Positions 1 to 9,606 of a DNA stretch of 64,000 nucleotides are shown piece after piece. Position 1 is the stretch's first letter. Each line of letters opens with the position of its first letter. The stretch is from Cupriavidus sp. P-10 (lineage in GTDB: Bacteria > Pseudomonadota > Gammaproteobacteria > Burkholderiales > Burkholderiaceae). Location of the stretch: contig NZ_AP025171.1 of assembly GCF_003402535.2 (NCBI RefSeq), positions 1,116,001-1,180,000 on the forward strand. The letters are read 5' to 3'. Both the position numbers and the translations under genes were made by a program. The notes beneath the pieces are model-generated. The model searched no databases and was not told the DNA's origin. It worked only from the letters and a program-made list of their open reading frames with translations.

Positions 1-1
1 C

Positions 2-1216
2 GCCGAAAAGATGGCGCACGACCTGCGGCTGCCGATGATCCGGCTGGTCGACGGCACCGGTGGCGGCGGTTCGGTGCGCAATATCGAGATCAAGGGCCAT
101 ACCCTGATTCCCACCATGAAGGTCTGGCAACACGTGGTGGAGAACATGTCCGTGGTGCCGGTGGTGTCGCTGGCATTGGGATCCGTGGCGGGCATGGGCG
201 CGGCCCGCGTGGCCGCCAGCCACTATTCGGTGATGGTCAGGGAAACCTCGCAACTGTTCAACGAGGGTCCGCCATCGGTGGTGGCCCGCTTCGGCGAGGA
301 ACTGAGCAAGAACGAGCTGGGCGGCAGCCAGATCCACACCCGCAACGGCGTGGTGGACGACGAGGTCGGCACCGAGCAGGAGGCCTTCGCGCGCGCGCGG
401 CGGTTCCTGTCCTATCTCCCGGCTTCCGTGTTTGAACTGCCGCCGCGGATCGAGCCCAGCGACGACCCGGCGCGCCGCGACGAATGGCTGCTGTCGGCGA
501 TTCCGCGGGATGGCCGGGCCGACTACAAGATCCGGCCCATCGTGCAGGCGCTGGTGGATGCCGATTCGTTTTTCGAGATCGGCATGCACTGGGGCTGCGC
601 TGTCATCACCGCCCTGGCCCGGCTCGATGGCTGGCCGGTGGCCGTGATCGCCAGCGACCCGTCCTTCCATGGCGGCAGCTGGGACAGCGACAGCGCCGAG
701 AAATTCACGCGCTTTGTCGACATGGCCCAGGCGTTTCACCTGCCCGTGGTCAACCTGGTCGATACGGCCGGGTTCCAGGTCGGCCTGGAGGCCGAGAAGG
801 CAGGGATCATGCGCTACGGCGTACGCGCGCTGGCCGCCCTCTACCAGGCCACGGTGCCGTGGTGCTCGGTGATCCTGCGCCGTGCCTACGGCGTGTCGGC
901 AGCGGGCCACCAGCACATGGGGCGCTTCAACTTCCGCTATGCCTGGCCATCGGCCAACTGGGGCGCATTGCCGATCGAAGGCGGCCTCGACGTCGCCTAC
1001 AAGGCCGAGATCGAAGGCGCCGACGATCCGGTGCAGAAGCGTGCCGAGATCGAGCTGCGCGTGCGCAGCCTGACGTCGCCATTCCGCAGCGCGGAAGCCT
1101 TTGTCATCGAAGACATCATCGACCCGCGCGAGACCCGCACGCTGCTGTGCGAGTTCGCCAACCTCGCGGCACCGCTGCGCGAAGCCGGCACCAGCCGGTT
1201 TGGCATCCGGCCTTGA
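2..1216 (+). CDS. Acyl-CoA carboxylase carboxyltransferase subunit (5' partial)
   Basis: This is the beta-type carboxyltransferase of a biotin-dependent acyl-CoA carboxylase, which moves carboxyl from biotin to an acyl-CoA. The frame is open to the window edge and the residues before the first ATG (AEK, then MAHDLRLPMIRLVDGTGGGG) already fit the family, so the true start lies upstream. About 404 residues are visible against a usual 510-540. The acyl-CoA-binding half is followed by the second crotonase-like half with the VNLVDTAGFQVG loop and the glycine-rich YGVSAAGHQHMG stretch. It lies 65 bp before a fusion carboxylase that has its own carboxyltransferase domain, so the operon holds two such modules. 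The acyl-CoA substrate cannot be told from sequence. Confidence 0.9.
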   Translation, partial: AEKMAHDLRLPMIRLVDGTGGGGSVRNIEIKGHTLIPTMKVWQHVVENMSVVPVVSLALGSVAGMGAARVAASHYSVMVRETSQLFNEGPPSVVARFGEELSKNELGGSQIHTRNGVVDDEVGTEQEAFARARRFLSYLPASVFELPPRIEPSDDPARRDEWLLSAIPRDGRADYKIRPIVQALVDADSFFEIGMHWGCAVITALARLDGWPVAVIASDPSFHGGSWDSDSAEKFTRFVDMAQAFHLPVVNLVDTAGFQVGLEAEKAGIMRYGVRALAALYQATVPWCSVILRRAYGVSAAGHQHMGRFNFRYAWPSANWGALPIEGGLDVAYKAEIEGADDPVQKRAEIELRVRSLTSPFRSAEAFVIEDIIDPRETRTLLCEFANLAAPLREAGTSRFGIRP

Positions 1217-1281
1217 GCGGGCCGCTGCTACAGCGCGTGCCTGCCCGGCACTGACATCCAAATACAAACGAGGAGACTGCA

Positions 1282-4200
1282 TTGAAAAAGCTGTTGATTG
1301 CCAATCGCGGGGAGATCGCGCTGCGCGTCCTGCGCGCCGCACGCGATCTCGAGATCGGGACCGTCGCGGTCTATTCGCAGGACGACCAGGGCGCCTTGCA
1401 CCGGATCCTGGCCGACGAGGCCGTCGCCCTCGACGGCGCCGGTCCGGCCGCGTACATCGACATTGCAGGCATCATCGCCGCGGCGAAGGCATCCGGCTGC
1501 GATGCGATCCACCCGGGCTATGGCTTCCTCAGCGAACGGGCGGATTTTGCACAGGCCTGCCAAGACGCTGGCATCCGCTTTATCGGCCCCACCGTCGAGC
1601 ATCTTGCGCTGTTTGGCGACAAGGGGCGAGCGCTTGAGTTGGCGGCCGACAGCGACGTCCCGGTCATGCCGGCGACACGTGGCGCAGCGTCGCTCGATGA
1701 AATCACCAGCTTCTTCGACCAGCAAGGCGGCGCCGGCGTGGTGATCAAGGCGGTCGGCGGCGGCGGCGGCCGCGGCATGCGTGTGGTCCGCCGGCGTGAG
1801 GACCTGGCCGAGGCCTATGCGCGCTGCCGGTCCGAGGCGGGTTCGGCGTTCGGCATCGATGCGGTCTATGCCGAGCGGCTGGTGGCGCGCGCGCGCCATA
1901 TCGAAGTACAGATCGCCGGCGACGGCGCGCACGTCATCGCCCTCGGCGAACGTGACTGCACCTTGCAGCGCCGCTTCCAGAAGCTGGTGGAAATCGCGCC
2001 CAGCCCGGTACTCAAGCCGCAACTGCGCGAGCAGATCATCAAGGCGGCGCTCAGGCTGGCGCGCCGCGTCAACTACCAGAGCCTGGGTACCTTCGAGTTC
2101 CTGGTCGAGGAAACCGAATCCGGCGAGCAGAAGGATTTTGTCTTTATCGAAGCCAATCCCCGCTTGCAGGTCGAGCACACCATCACCGAGCAGGTCACCG
2201 GCGTCGATCTCGTCGCACTGCAGATCGGGCTTGCGGCGGGACAGACGCTTGCCTATCTCGGCCTCGATCCCGCTGCGCCGCCGCAGCCCAGGGGATACGC
2301 CATCCAGGTGCGCATCAACGCGGAAATGACCGATGCACAAGGCCTGGCACGTCCGGCGCACGGCCGCCTGGAGCGTTTCGACCCGCCCTCGGGTCCCGAC
2401 GTCCGCGTCGATTCCCATGGCTACACCGGCTATGAACCGTCGCCCAATTTCGACACCTTGCTGGCGAAACTGATCGTCAGCAGCGCAACACCCAGGTTCG
2501 AAGCGGCCGTGCGGCGCCTGCAGCGCAGCCTGGCAGAATTCCGCATCGCCGGCGTGCCGACCAACCTCAATTTGCTGCGTGCGCTGGTGCAGCGCGACGA
2601 CTTCCTCACCCAGGACGTCCATACCCGGCACTTCGAGGCGATCATGCAGGAGCTGGCCGCATCGGCGGAGGCCATTGCGCAAGCCGGACGCGCGCAGGAG
2701 GCCTTGCTGGGCGGCGCGGCCCGTCCATCGCAAGCCCACACGCCACACCATGCCGATCCGGAAGAGGAAATCAGCGAAGGGCTGGCGGCGATCCGCGCAC
2801 CGCTGACCGGCCGGGTGGTAGAGATTGCCGTCGCGCTGGACGACATCGTCAAGCCCGGCCAGACAGTCGCGGTGCTGGACGCCATGAAGATGGAGCACGC
2901 CATCGTCACGGAGTGCGGCGGGCGCGTGGTCGACCTGCGGCTGGAGCCGGGCGCACTGGCCGCCGAAAACCAGGTGCTGATCGTGCTGGAGCAGCTCGAG
3001 GCCGATGGCATTTCCGTGGCTGCCGTGCAGCAGGTCGATCCGAATGCGATCCGCGCGGACCTGCAGCGCGTGCTGGACCGGCATGCCTACCTGGATGACG
3101 CCGCGCGTCCCGATGCCGTTGCCAGGCGCCGCTCGCGCGGGCAGCGCACGGCCCGTGAAAACCTCGCCGACCTGTGCGATCCGGATACCTTCGTCGAGTA
3201 TGGCGCGCTGGCGCTGGCGGCACAGGCTTCACGCCGCAGCCAGCAGGACCTGATCGTCAACACCCCGGCGGATGGCCTGATCACGGGCATCGGCAATATC
3301 AATGGCGAACTGGTCGGCAAGGAGCGGGCCCGCAGTGCGGTGATGGCCTACGACGCCACGGTGATGGCCGGCACGCAGGGCAAGCGCAACCATATCAAGA
3401 CCGACCGCATCGTGGAGGTCGCGCTGCGTGACGAACTGCCCCTGGTGCTGTTTGGTGAAGGCGGTGGCGGCCGGCCCGGTGACGTGGATTTCCCTTCGGT
3501 TTCGGGGTTGTACCAGCCGTCGTTCGCCGCCTTTGCGGAGTTGAGCGGCAATGTGCCGGTGGTGGGCATTGTCTCGGGGCGCTGCTTTGCCGGCAACGCG
3601 GCCTTCCTCGGCTGCTGCGACGTCATCATTGCCGACAAGTCGGCCAATATCGGCATGGCGGGACCGGCCATGATCGAAGGCGGCGGCCTTGGCATCTACA
3701 GCCCCGAAGAAGTCGGCCCGGCATCGGTGCAGCTTGCCAATGGCGTGATCGATGTCCTGGTCGACAACGAGGCTGAAGCCGTGCAGGCAGCCAAGCACTA
3801 CCTGTCGATGTTCCAGGGCCGCGTGGCGCACTGGAGCGCGCCGCAAGCGCTGGCGCTGCGCCATGTCGTCCCCGAGAACCGGCTGCGCGTGTACGACACC
3901 CGCAAGGCCATCGAGGGCATCGCCGACGTCGGCAGCGTGCTGATGCTGCGCAGCGGCTTCGGCGCGGGCATCCACACCGCGCTGGCGCGCGTGGAAGGGC
4001 AGCCGGTCGGCATCATGGCCAATAACCCGTATCACCTTGGCGGAGCCATCGATGCGGATGCCGCGGACAAGGCGTCGCGCTTCATGCAGCTGTGCGATGC
4101 GCACGGGCTGCCGATCGTCTCGCTGATCGACACCCCCGGGTTCATGGTCGGGCCGGAGGTCGAGGCCCGCGCACAGGTGCGGCACGTGTCGCGCATGTTC

Positions 4201-4599
4201 CTGACGGCCGCCAAGCTGCGCGTCGCCTTGCTGGCGGTGACGCTGCGCAAGGGCTACGGCCTCGGCGCCATGGCCATGGCGGGCGGTGGCTTCCGCTCGG
4301 CGAGCTTCACCGTGTCGTGGCCGACCGGCGAGTTTGGCCCGATGGGACTGGAAGGCGCGGTCAGGCTGGGCTTCAAGAAAGAGCTGGAGGCGGTGCCGGA
4401 TGGCCCCGAGCGCAAGGCGCTGTTCGACAGGCTGGTCGCCCAGTCCTATGAGCGCGGCCACGCGATCAACACGGCGGCTGCCGTCGAGATCGACGCGGTG
4501 ATCGACCCTGCGCAGACACGGAAATGGATCGCACAGGGCATTGCGTCCGCTGACGTGCGCAGCCGCAGGGAACGCCGCGGCTTCATCGATGCGTGGTAA
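1282..4599 (+). CDS. Multidomain acyl-CoA carboxylase: biotin carboxylase, BCCP and carboxyltransferase in one chain
   Basis: A 1105-residue fusion that should both carboxylate biotin using ATP and bicarbonate and transfer the carboxyl to an acyl-CoA. Biotin carboxylase covers about residues 1-450 (start MKKLLIANRGEIA, glycine-rich ATP loop VGGGGGRGM, then EANPRLQVEHTITE). The BCCP domain is about 505-575 with the biotinylation motif AMKMEH, lysine 536. A carboxyltransferase domain fills about 585-1105 and has the IDTPGFMVG loop. The start is TTG at 1282, chosen because the canonical N-terminus begins there and AGGAG lies at 1271-1275. Most bacterial acyl-CoA carboxylases split these domains over two or three proteins. 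A separate carboxyltransferase sits just upstream and a CoA-transferase just downstream. Confidence 0.92.
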   Translation: MKKLLIANRGEIALRVLRAARDLEIGTVAVYSQDDQGALHRILADEAVALDGAGPAAYIDIAGIIAAAKASGCDAIHPGYGFLSERADFAQACQDAGIRFIGPTVEHLALFGDKGRALELAADSDVPVMPATRGAASLDEITSFFDQQGGAGVVIKAVGGGGGRGMRVVRRREDLAEAYARCRSEAGSAFGIDAVYAERLVARARHIEVQIAGDGAHVIALGERDCTLQRRFQKLVEIAPSPVLKPQLREQIIKAALRLARRVNYQSLGTFEFLVEETESGEQKDFVFIEANPRLQVEHTITEQVTGVDLVALQIGLAAGQTLAYLGLDPAAPPQPRGYAIQVRINAEMTDAQGLARPAHGRLERFDPPSGPDVRVDSHGYTGYEPSPNFDTLLAKLIVSSATPRFEAAVRRLQRSLAEFRIAGVPTNLNLLRALVQRDDFLTQDVHTRHFEAIMQELAASAEAIAQAGRAQEALLGGAARPSQAHTPHHADPEEEISEGLAAIRAPLTGRVVEIAVALDDIVKPGQTVAVLDAMKMEHAIVTECGGRVVDLRLEPGALAAENQVLIVLEQLEADGISVAAVQQVDPNAIRADLQRVLDRHAYLDDAARPDAVARRRSRGQRTARENLADLCDPDTFVEYGALALAAQASRRSQQDLIVNTPADGLITGIGNINGELVGKERARSAVMAYDATVMAGTQGKRNHIKTDRIVEVALRDELPLVLFGEGGGGRPGDVDFPSVSGLYQPSFAAFAELSGNVPVVGIVSGRCFAGNAAFLGCCDVIIADKSANIGMAGPAMIEGGGLGIYSPEEVGPASVQLANGVIDVLVDNEAEAVQAAKHYLSMFQGRVAHWSAPQALALRHVVPENRLRVYDTRKAIEGIADVGSVLMLRSGFGAGIHTALARVEGQPVGIMANNPYHLGGAIDADAADKASRFMQLCDAHGLPIVSLIDTPGFMVGPEVEARAQVRHVSRMFLTAAKLRVALLAVTLRKGYGLGAMAMAGGGFRSASFTVSWPTGEFGPMGLEGAVRLGFKKELEAVPDGPERKALFDRLVAQSYERGHAINTAAAVEIDAVIDPAQTRKWIAQGIASADVRSRRERRGFIDAW

Positions 4600-4643
4600 G
4601 CGCCGTACTCCGACGAGTCCATACACAGAGCCAGGAGGTTTGC

Positions 4644-7115
4644 ATGATCAAGCATGGGTTTGACCCGGCGCAGCTGGCGCTGGGTGGGTTGCGCGTGCTG
4701 GAGGTCGGCAGCGGGCCGGCGCTGGCGTACGCGGGCAAGCTGTTTGCCGATTTCGGCGCCGAAGTCATCAAGGTGGAGAGCCCGGCTGGCGACGCGTGGC
4801 GGCAGATGCCGCCCATGGTCAGTGCCCCGGGTGCCGCGCAGCCGGAAAGCGCGCTGTTCGCCTGGCTGAACACCAACAAGCGCAGCGTCACCGCGGCGGA
4901 CGGGAAGGCCGAGGATGGCGCATGGCTGGCCCAGCTGGCGCGGACGTGCGACGTTGTGCTGGATGCCCGTGCCCTGACTGAAGGCCCGGGCATTCTTGGC
5001 GCGCCGGTCTGGCAGGGTACGGCCGAAGATCCGCAGGAACACGAGCCGATCGAGGTGGCGCTGACCTGGTTCGGCGAGACCGGGCCGTACAGCCACCATG
5101 CAGGCGCCGAAGCGGTGTGCCGCGGGCTTGCCGGCGCCGTGCACGGCAGTGGCCCGGCAGATGGCCCGCCACACATGCCGCACGACGTGCAGACGGCGAT
5201 CGTGGTCGGGCTGAGCGCATTCTCGGCCGCTGTCGCGGCGGTGATCGGTAGCGGGCAGGGGAGCCGCCGTTATGTGCTGAGTGCCCACGAAGCCATCTTC
5301 AGCGTGGTCGAGATGGAGGCCGGCATGGTGCAGGACAACCGCCATCCGCTCCGGCGTCTTGGCGTCAACCGGTTCTGCGGCACGCATCCGGCCGGCATTT
5401 ATTGGACTGCCGAGGGGTGGATCGGCATCTTCACGCACACGCTGCCGCAGTGGACGGGGCTGTGCGAGGCCATCGGACGTCCGGACCTCGCCAGCGATCC
5501 TCGCTACGCGAACGGCCAGGAGCGGATGAACCGGGCGGACGAGATCGACGACCTGCTCGTTCCCGCGTTCCTGACACGCACGGCTGAGCAGTGGTTCGAG
5601 ATCCTGGGTGACAAGAAGCATCCGGCAGTCATCGTGCCCACCATGGAAACGCTGCTTGGCCAGGCGGTGCATCGCCAGCGCGGTGCCTTCGTCCCGGTCG
5701 GCGTGGGCGGCGCTTCGTTCGAAGGCCCGGTCGTGCCGCTACCCCTCGATGCGGCGGGACCGCTGCCGGGCGGTGCTGCGCCGGCAAAGGGCGCGCACGA
5801 CCTGCACTATCGGACGTCGGGACTGGATCATCGCCCGCGTTTGCAGCTTGCGCGAACGGCCAGCGAGCGCTTGCCGCTGCAAGGCATCCGCGTCGTCGAC
5901 CTGACCATGGGCTGGGCGGGGCCGCTTGCGGCCAGGACGCTGGCCGACTTCGGCGCGGAGATCATCAAGGTGGAAAGCACCGGCTATCCCGACTGGTGGC
6001 GCGGCGCCAATTTCACCGAGGCGTTTTACCGGGACAGGTTGTACGAGAAGAACTCGAACTTCAACCTGATGAACCGCAACAAGCTGGGCATCACGCTGGA
6101 CCTGACACGGCCGGAAGGCAAGCAGCTGCTGCTGCAACTGGTCGAAGGCGCCGACGCGGTCATCGAGAATTACTCCGCCGAGGTCTTGCCCAAGCTGGGG
6201 CTGGACTACGAGGCATTGCGCGCCAGGAACGACCGGCTGGTCATGCTGTCGATGCCGGCATTCGGGCTCGGCAATGCGTGGAGCAATACCCGCGCTTATG
6301 GCGGCACGCTTGAGCAGGCCAGCGGGCTGCCGCTATACACGGGGCACCCCGAGGGACCGCCCGCCATGACGTCATACGCCTATGGCGACCCGATCGGCGG
6401 CCTGAACGGTGGCGCGGCGATCCTGCTGGCGCTGTTTGCCCAGCAAGCGACGGGGCAGGGGCGGCATATCAACCTGTCACAGGTCGAGGCCATGTTGCCG
6501 ATGGCCGCACCGTTCATCCTGGAGCAATCCATCTGCGGCGCCGTGTCGCCTCGGCAGGGCAACCGGCATCCGATGTACGCGCCGCATGGCTGCTTCCGTT
6601 GCACGGGCGAGGACGCTTGGATCGTGCTCGCGGTGACCGATGCGGACTGGCCCGCGCTGGGCCGGGCGATCGGCCGCGCAGACCTCGCTGCCGATCCACG
6701 GCTGGCGCAAGCAGCGGGGCGGCGGGTCGAAGAAGAACGAATCGACGAAGCCATCAAAGTCTGGTGCGCAGGCAGGGACCCTGAAGCGGCAATGCACCTG
6801 CTGCAACAGGCCGGGGTCGCTGCCGGCGTGGTCCGGCCCATGTCGCAGGTGCCGGAGGACATCCATCTGCGTGCGCGGGGATTCTGGCGTGAAGTGGAGC
6901 GCGCCCACATCGGCACTTACACGGCCAGCACACCCTGGTTTCGGACCGGTCCGCAACCCACGCCAGTGCGGAATGTCGCGCCGACGCTGGGCGAACACAC
7001 CGAAGCCGTGTTGAGTCGCGTGCTTGGACTGGGCGTGGACCAGATCGCAGACCTGGAGCGACAGGGCATCACCGGCACGGTCGCCAAGCCAAAGCGCGCG
7101 AAGGAAACGCCGTAG
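4644..7115 (+). CDS. Double-domain CaiB/BaiF-type (class III) CoA-transferase
   Basis: An 823-residue protein made of two CoA-transferase family III units in tandem. Unit 1 is about residues 8-390 (LRVLEVGSGPALAYAGKLFADFGAEVIKVE) and unit 2 about 405-800 (IRVVDLTMGWAGPLAARTLADFGAEIIKVE). Family members exchange CoA between an acyl-CoA and a free carboxylic acid. Single units are usually near 400 residues and dimerise, so this is an internal duplication or fusion. The ATG at 4644 has AGGAGG 5 bp upstream, which decides against an in-frame ATG further 5'. Its place between the carboxylase and a Bug receptor suggests it activates the imported acid before carboxylation; that is inference. Confidence 0.88.
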   Translation: MIKHGFDPAQLALGGLRVLEVGSGPALAYAGKLFADFGAEVIKVESPAGDAWRQMPPMVSAPGAAQPESALFAWLNTNKRSVTAADGKAEDGAWLAQLARTCDVVLDARALTEGPGILGAPVWQGTAEDPQEHEPIEVALTWFGETGPYSHHAGAEAVCRGLAGAVHGSGPADGPPHMPHDVQTAIVVGLSAFSAAVAAVIGSGQGSRRYVLSAHEAIFSVVEMEAGMVQDNRHPLRRLGVNRFCGTHPAGIYWTAEGWIGIFTHTLPQWTGLCEAIGRPDLASDPRYANGQERMNRADEIDDLLVPAFLTRTAEQWFEILGDKKHPAVIVPTMETLLGQAVHRQRGAFVPVGVGGASFEGPVVPLPLDAAGPLPGGAAPAKGAHDLHYRTSGLDHRPRLQLARTASERLPLQGIRVVDLTMGWAGPLAARTLADFGAEIIKVESTGYPDWWRGANFTEAFYRDRLYEKNSNFNLMNRNKLGITLDLTRPEGKQLLLQLVEGADAVIENYSAEVLPKLGLDYEALRARNDRLVMLSMPAFGLGNAWSNTRAYGGTLEQASGLPLYTGHPEGPPAMTSYAYGDPIGGLNGGAAILLALFAQQATGQGRHINLSQVEAMLPMAAPFILEQSICGAVSPRQGNRHPMYAPHGCFRCTGEDAWIVLAVTDADWPALGRAIGRADLAADPRLAQAAGRRVEEERIDEAIKVWCAGRDPEAAMHLLQQAGVAAGVVRPMSQVPEDIHLRARGFWREVERAHIGTYTASTPWFRTGPQPTPVRNVAPTLGEHTEAVLSRVLGLGVDQIADLERQGITGTVAKPKRAKETP

Positions 7116-7160
7116 GCCCGGCAAGCATTCAGAACATCATTATTACGATACGGAGACGAC

Positions 7161-8189
7161 ATGAATAAACCGACAGGGATGCCGCGCTGCCAGGCCAGCG
7201 CAAAGACCAGCAAGTTCAGCATGGCGGCAGTCGCGCTGGCCGTGGTGGCCACGGCCATGGCCGCGCCGGCAGCGGCGCAGGGCACCGGCTGGCCCAACAA
7301 GCCAATCCGGATGATCGTTCCCTTCCCCGCGGGGTCGTTCACCGATACCGTGGCACGGGTGCTTTCGGAGCGCCTGACCAAGTCCCTCGGCCAGCCCGTG
7401 GTCGTGGAAAACAAGGCGGGCGCGAACGGACTGATCGGTGTCGGCGAGGCGGCCAGGGCAGCGCCGGACGGGTACACCTTGCTGGTCACCAACTCCAGCA
7501 GCATCACCATCAACCCGCAAATCTACAAGAAGGGCACTTACTCGCCGAAAGACTTTACGCCAGTCACCCTGGTCCTTGAAGCGCCATTTATCCTCGTCAC
7601 GAATCCGGAGTGGTCGCAGAAAAACGCGGTGGGTTCGGTACCGGAACTCATACGCTACGCCACGCAGCATCCCGGCAAGGTCAGCTATGGCTCGGCCGGA
7701 CCGGGCAATATCGCGCATCTCAGCTTCGCCATGCTGAACAACCGGGCGAAGATCAAGACCACGCACATTCCGTACAAGTCGGCTGCACAGGCGCAATTGG
7801 CGGTGATCAGCGGTGAGCTGGATACGGCCTTCGACACCTGGACGGCGCTGCCTCAGATCAAGGCCGGCAAGCTGAAGCCCATCGCCGTCAGCGCATCGAA
7901 GCGCATGACGCAGTTGCCGGATGTGCCGACGCTGGAGGAGCTTGGCATCTCGCCGTTCAATGTGACCTTCTGGATCGGGATGCTGGCGCCGGCCGGCACG
8001 CCGCCGCAGATCGTCCAGAAGCTCCATTCGGTCACGCAGGGACTTCTCGAAGACGCGAAGGCAAAGGCTGCCTTGGGCCAGCAAGGCGATGTCGTGATGA
8101 TCGATCCCGCAAACTTCGCGAAGCGCGTGGAGAAGGAAGAAAGCAGCTGGACGGCGGTGATCCAGCGTGAGGGCATCACGCTGGATTGA
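7161..8189 (+). CDS. Bug family (tripartite tricarboxylate type) periplasmic substrate-binding protein
   Basis: A 342-residue extracytoplasmic receptor of the TctC/Bug family. An N-terminal signal peptide (hydrophobic stretch around residues 20-38 ending APAAAQG) is followed by WPNKPIRMIVPFPAGSFTDTVAR, the usual start of the mature fold, and by the conserved PDGYTLLV and HIPYKSAAQAQLAV segments. Bug proteins bind carboxylates or other small polar ligands. No TctA/TctB membrane partners lie nearby, which is common for Bug genes in this group. Being last in the carboxylase/CoA-transferase operon, it probably captures that pathway's substrate. Confidence 0.9.
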   Translation: MNKPTGMPRCQASAKTSKFSMAAVALAVVATAMAAPAAAQGTGWPNKPIRMIVPFPAGSFTDTVARVLSERLTKSLGQPVVVENKAGANGLIGVGEAARAAPDGYTLLVTNSSSITINPQIYKKGTYSPKDFTPVTLVLEAPFILVTNPEWSQKNAVGSVPELIRYATQHPGKVSYGSAGPGNIAHLSFAMLNNRAKIKTTHIPYKSAAQAQLAVISGELDTAFDTWTALPQIKAGKLKPIAVSASKRMTQLPDVPTLEELGISPFNVTFWIGMLAPAGTPPQIVQKLHSVTQGLLEDAKAKAALGQQGDVVMIDPANFAKRVEKEESSWTAVIQREGITLD

Positions 8190-8222
8190 CCCGGCAGGCG
8201 GCCCGGCCGGGACGTCGCCGCA

Positions 8223-9560
8223 TCAGCGTGCGGAGACGCCCGGCCGTTCCAGGCCGTAGTGGCCGCGCAGCGTGCGCGCGTCATATTCGTACCGGAACAG
8301 CCCCTTGCGTTGCAGGATGGGAACCACATGCTCGACGAAATCGTCGAGGTGGGCGGGCAGCACAGGCGGCATCACGTTGAAGCCATCGGCGGCGCCGCTG
8401 GCAAACCAGTCCTCGATCGTATCGGCGATGCGTTGCGGCGAGCCTGCGATCGTGTAGTGGCCGCGCGCGCCGGCGAGCTTGTGGAGCAGTTCGCGCAAGG
8501 TCGGGCGTTCACGCTCCACCAGTGCGGTGATGACCACGGCGCGGCTCTGTGCCGCCTGTACCGTGGCCGGGTCGGGAAAGTCCTGCACCGACAAGGTCTT
8601 GTCCAGGTCGAGATGGGAGAAGTCGTGGCCGCCGAACCGGTTCGACAGGCGCGCCAGGCCGACGGAAGGCGCCGTGAGCGCGTTCAGCTCGTCCCAATGC
8701 CGCTGCGCTTCGTCGTCGGTCGATCCGATCACCGGGCTGATGCCCGGCAGGATGATGATCTGGCCGGGTTCGCGCCCGAGCAGCCGGGCCCTTTCCTTCA
8801 GCTCGCGATAGAAGCTGATGGCGGTGTCCTTTTGCAGATGGGCGGTGAATACGGCTTCCGCGTAGCGGGCGGCAAAGGCCTTGCCCGCGTCGGACGAGCC
8901 GGCCTGGACCAGCACCGGTCGACCCTGGGGGCCGCGCGGCAGGTTCAGCGGGCCGGCAACGCGATGGAATGGGCCGACGTGGTCGACCGGGCGTACGCCT
9001 GCGGGCCGGACATACTGGCCGCCATGCGGATCGTCGATGACGGCGTCGTCGTCCCAGCTGTCCCACAGCTTCGTGACCGCTTCGAGGAAGTCATGCGCGC
9101 GGGCGTAGCGCTCCGCATGCGGCGGTTGCGTGTCCAGGCCGAAGTTGCGGTTTGCGCCCTGCACCCAGGAGGTCACGATATTCCAGCCAACCCGGCCGCC
9201 GCTGAGATGGTCGAGCGAAGCGAACTGGCGTGCCAGGTTGAACGGCTCGGAATAGGTTGTCGATGCGGTGGCGATCAGGCCGATCCGCTCGGTCGCGCCG
9301 GCCAGCGCGGCGACTGCCGTCAGCGGCTCCAGCGCGCCGCCGGCGACGTGCTCGATGCCGTCGCCCAGCGCGAGCGCATCGGCTAGGAATACCGAATCAA
9401 AGCAGCCTGCCTCGGCAGTGCGCGCCAGCTGCCTGAAATAACCGATATCCGTCAGTGCCTGGCGCGTCGCGCGCGGATGGCGCCAGCCGGCTTCGTGGTG
9501 GCCGCGGCCGTGGATGAAGAGGTTCAGGTGCAGGCGCCTGTTGTGCAGATTGTTCGACAT
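8223..9560 (-). CDS. NtaA/SnaA/DszA family FMN-dependent monooxygenase
   Basis: A 445-residue LLM-class flavin monooxygenase of the NtaA/SnaA/DszA group. Typical blocks are LNLFIHGRGHHEAGWR at the N-terminus, then TASTTYSEPFNLARQFASLDHLSGGR, WNIVTS, and QAGSSDAGKAFAARYAEAVF. Relatives oxidise aminopolycarboxylates, sulfones or other carbon-heteroatom substrates using FMNH2 from a separate reductase; none is seen here. It is the last gene of a minus-strand operon after an SsuABC-like importer, 46 bp downstream of the ATPase gene. A role in organosulfur use is likely but the substrate is unknown. Confidence 0.9.
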   Translation of the reverse strand: MSNNLHNRRLHLNLFIHGRGHHEAGWRHPRATRQALTDIGYFRQLARTAEAGCFDSVFLADALALGDGIEHVAGGALEPLTAVAALAGATERIGLIATASTTYSEPFNLARQFASLDHLSGGRVGWNIVTSWVQGANRNFGLDTQPPHAERYARAHDFLEAVTKLWDSWDDDAVIDDPHGGQYVRPAGVRPVDHVGPFHRVAGPLNLPRGPQGRPVLVQAGSSDAGKAFAARYAEAVFTAHLQKDTAISFYRELKERARLLGREPGQIIILPGISPVIGSTDDEAQRHWDELNALTAPSVGLARLSNRFGGHDFSHLDLDKTLSVQDFPDPATVQAAQSRAVVITALVERERPTLRELLHKLAGARGHYTIAGSPQRIADTIEDWFASGAADGFNVMPPVLPAHLDDFVEHVVPILQRKGLFRYEYDARTLRGHYGLERPGVSAR

Positions 9561-9606
9561 GATCGGAGTGAGGCTGGCGAATGAGGCTCGGCTTGTGCCG
9601 GTGGAT

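Noticed and set aside
1228..4626. Two long minus-strand frames opposite the fusion carboxylase
   Set aside because: No domains; the plus-strand protein has all expected motifs.
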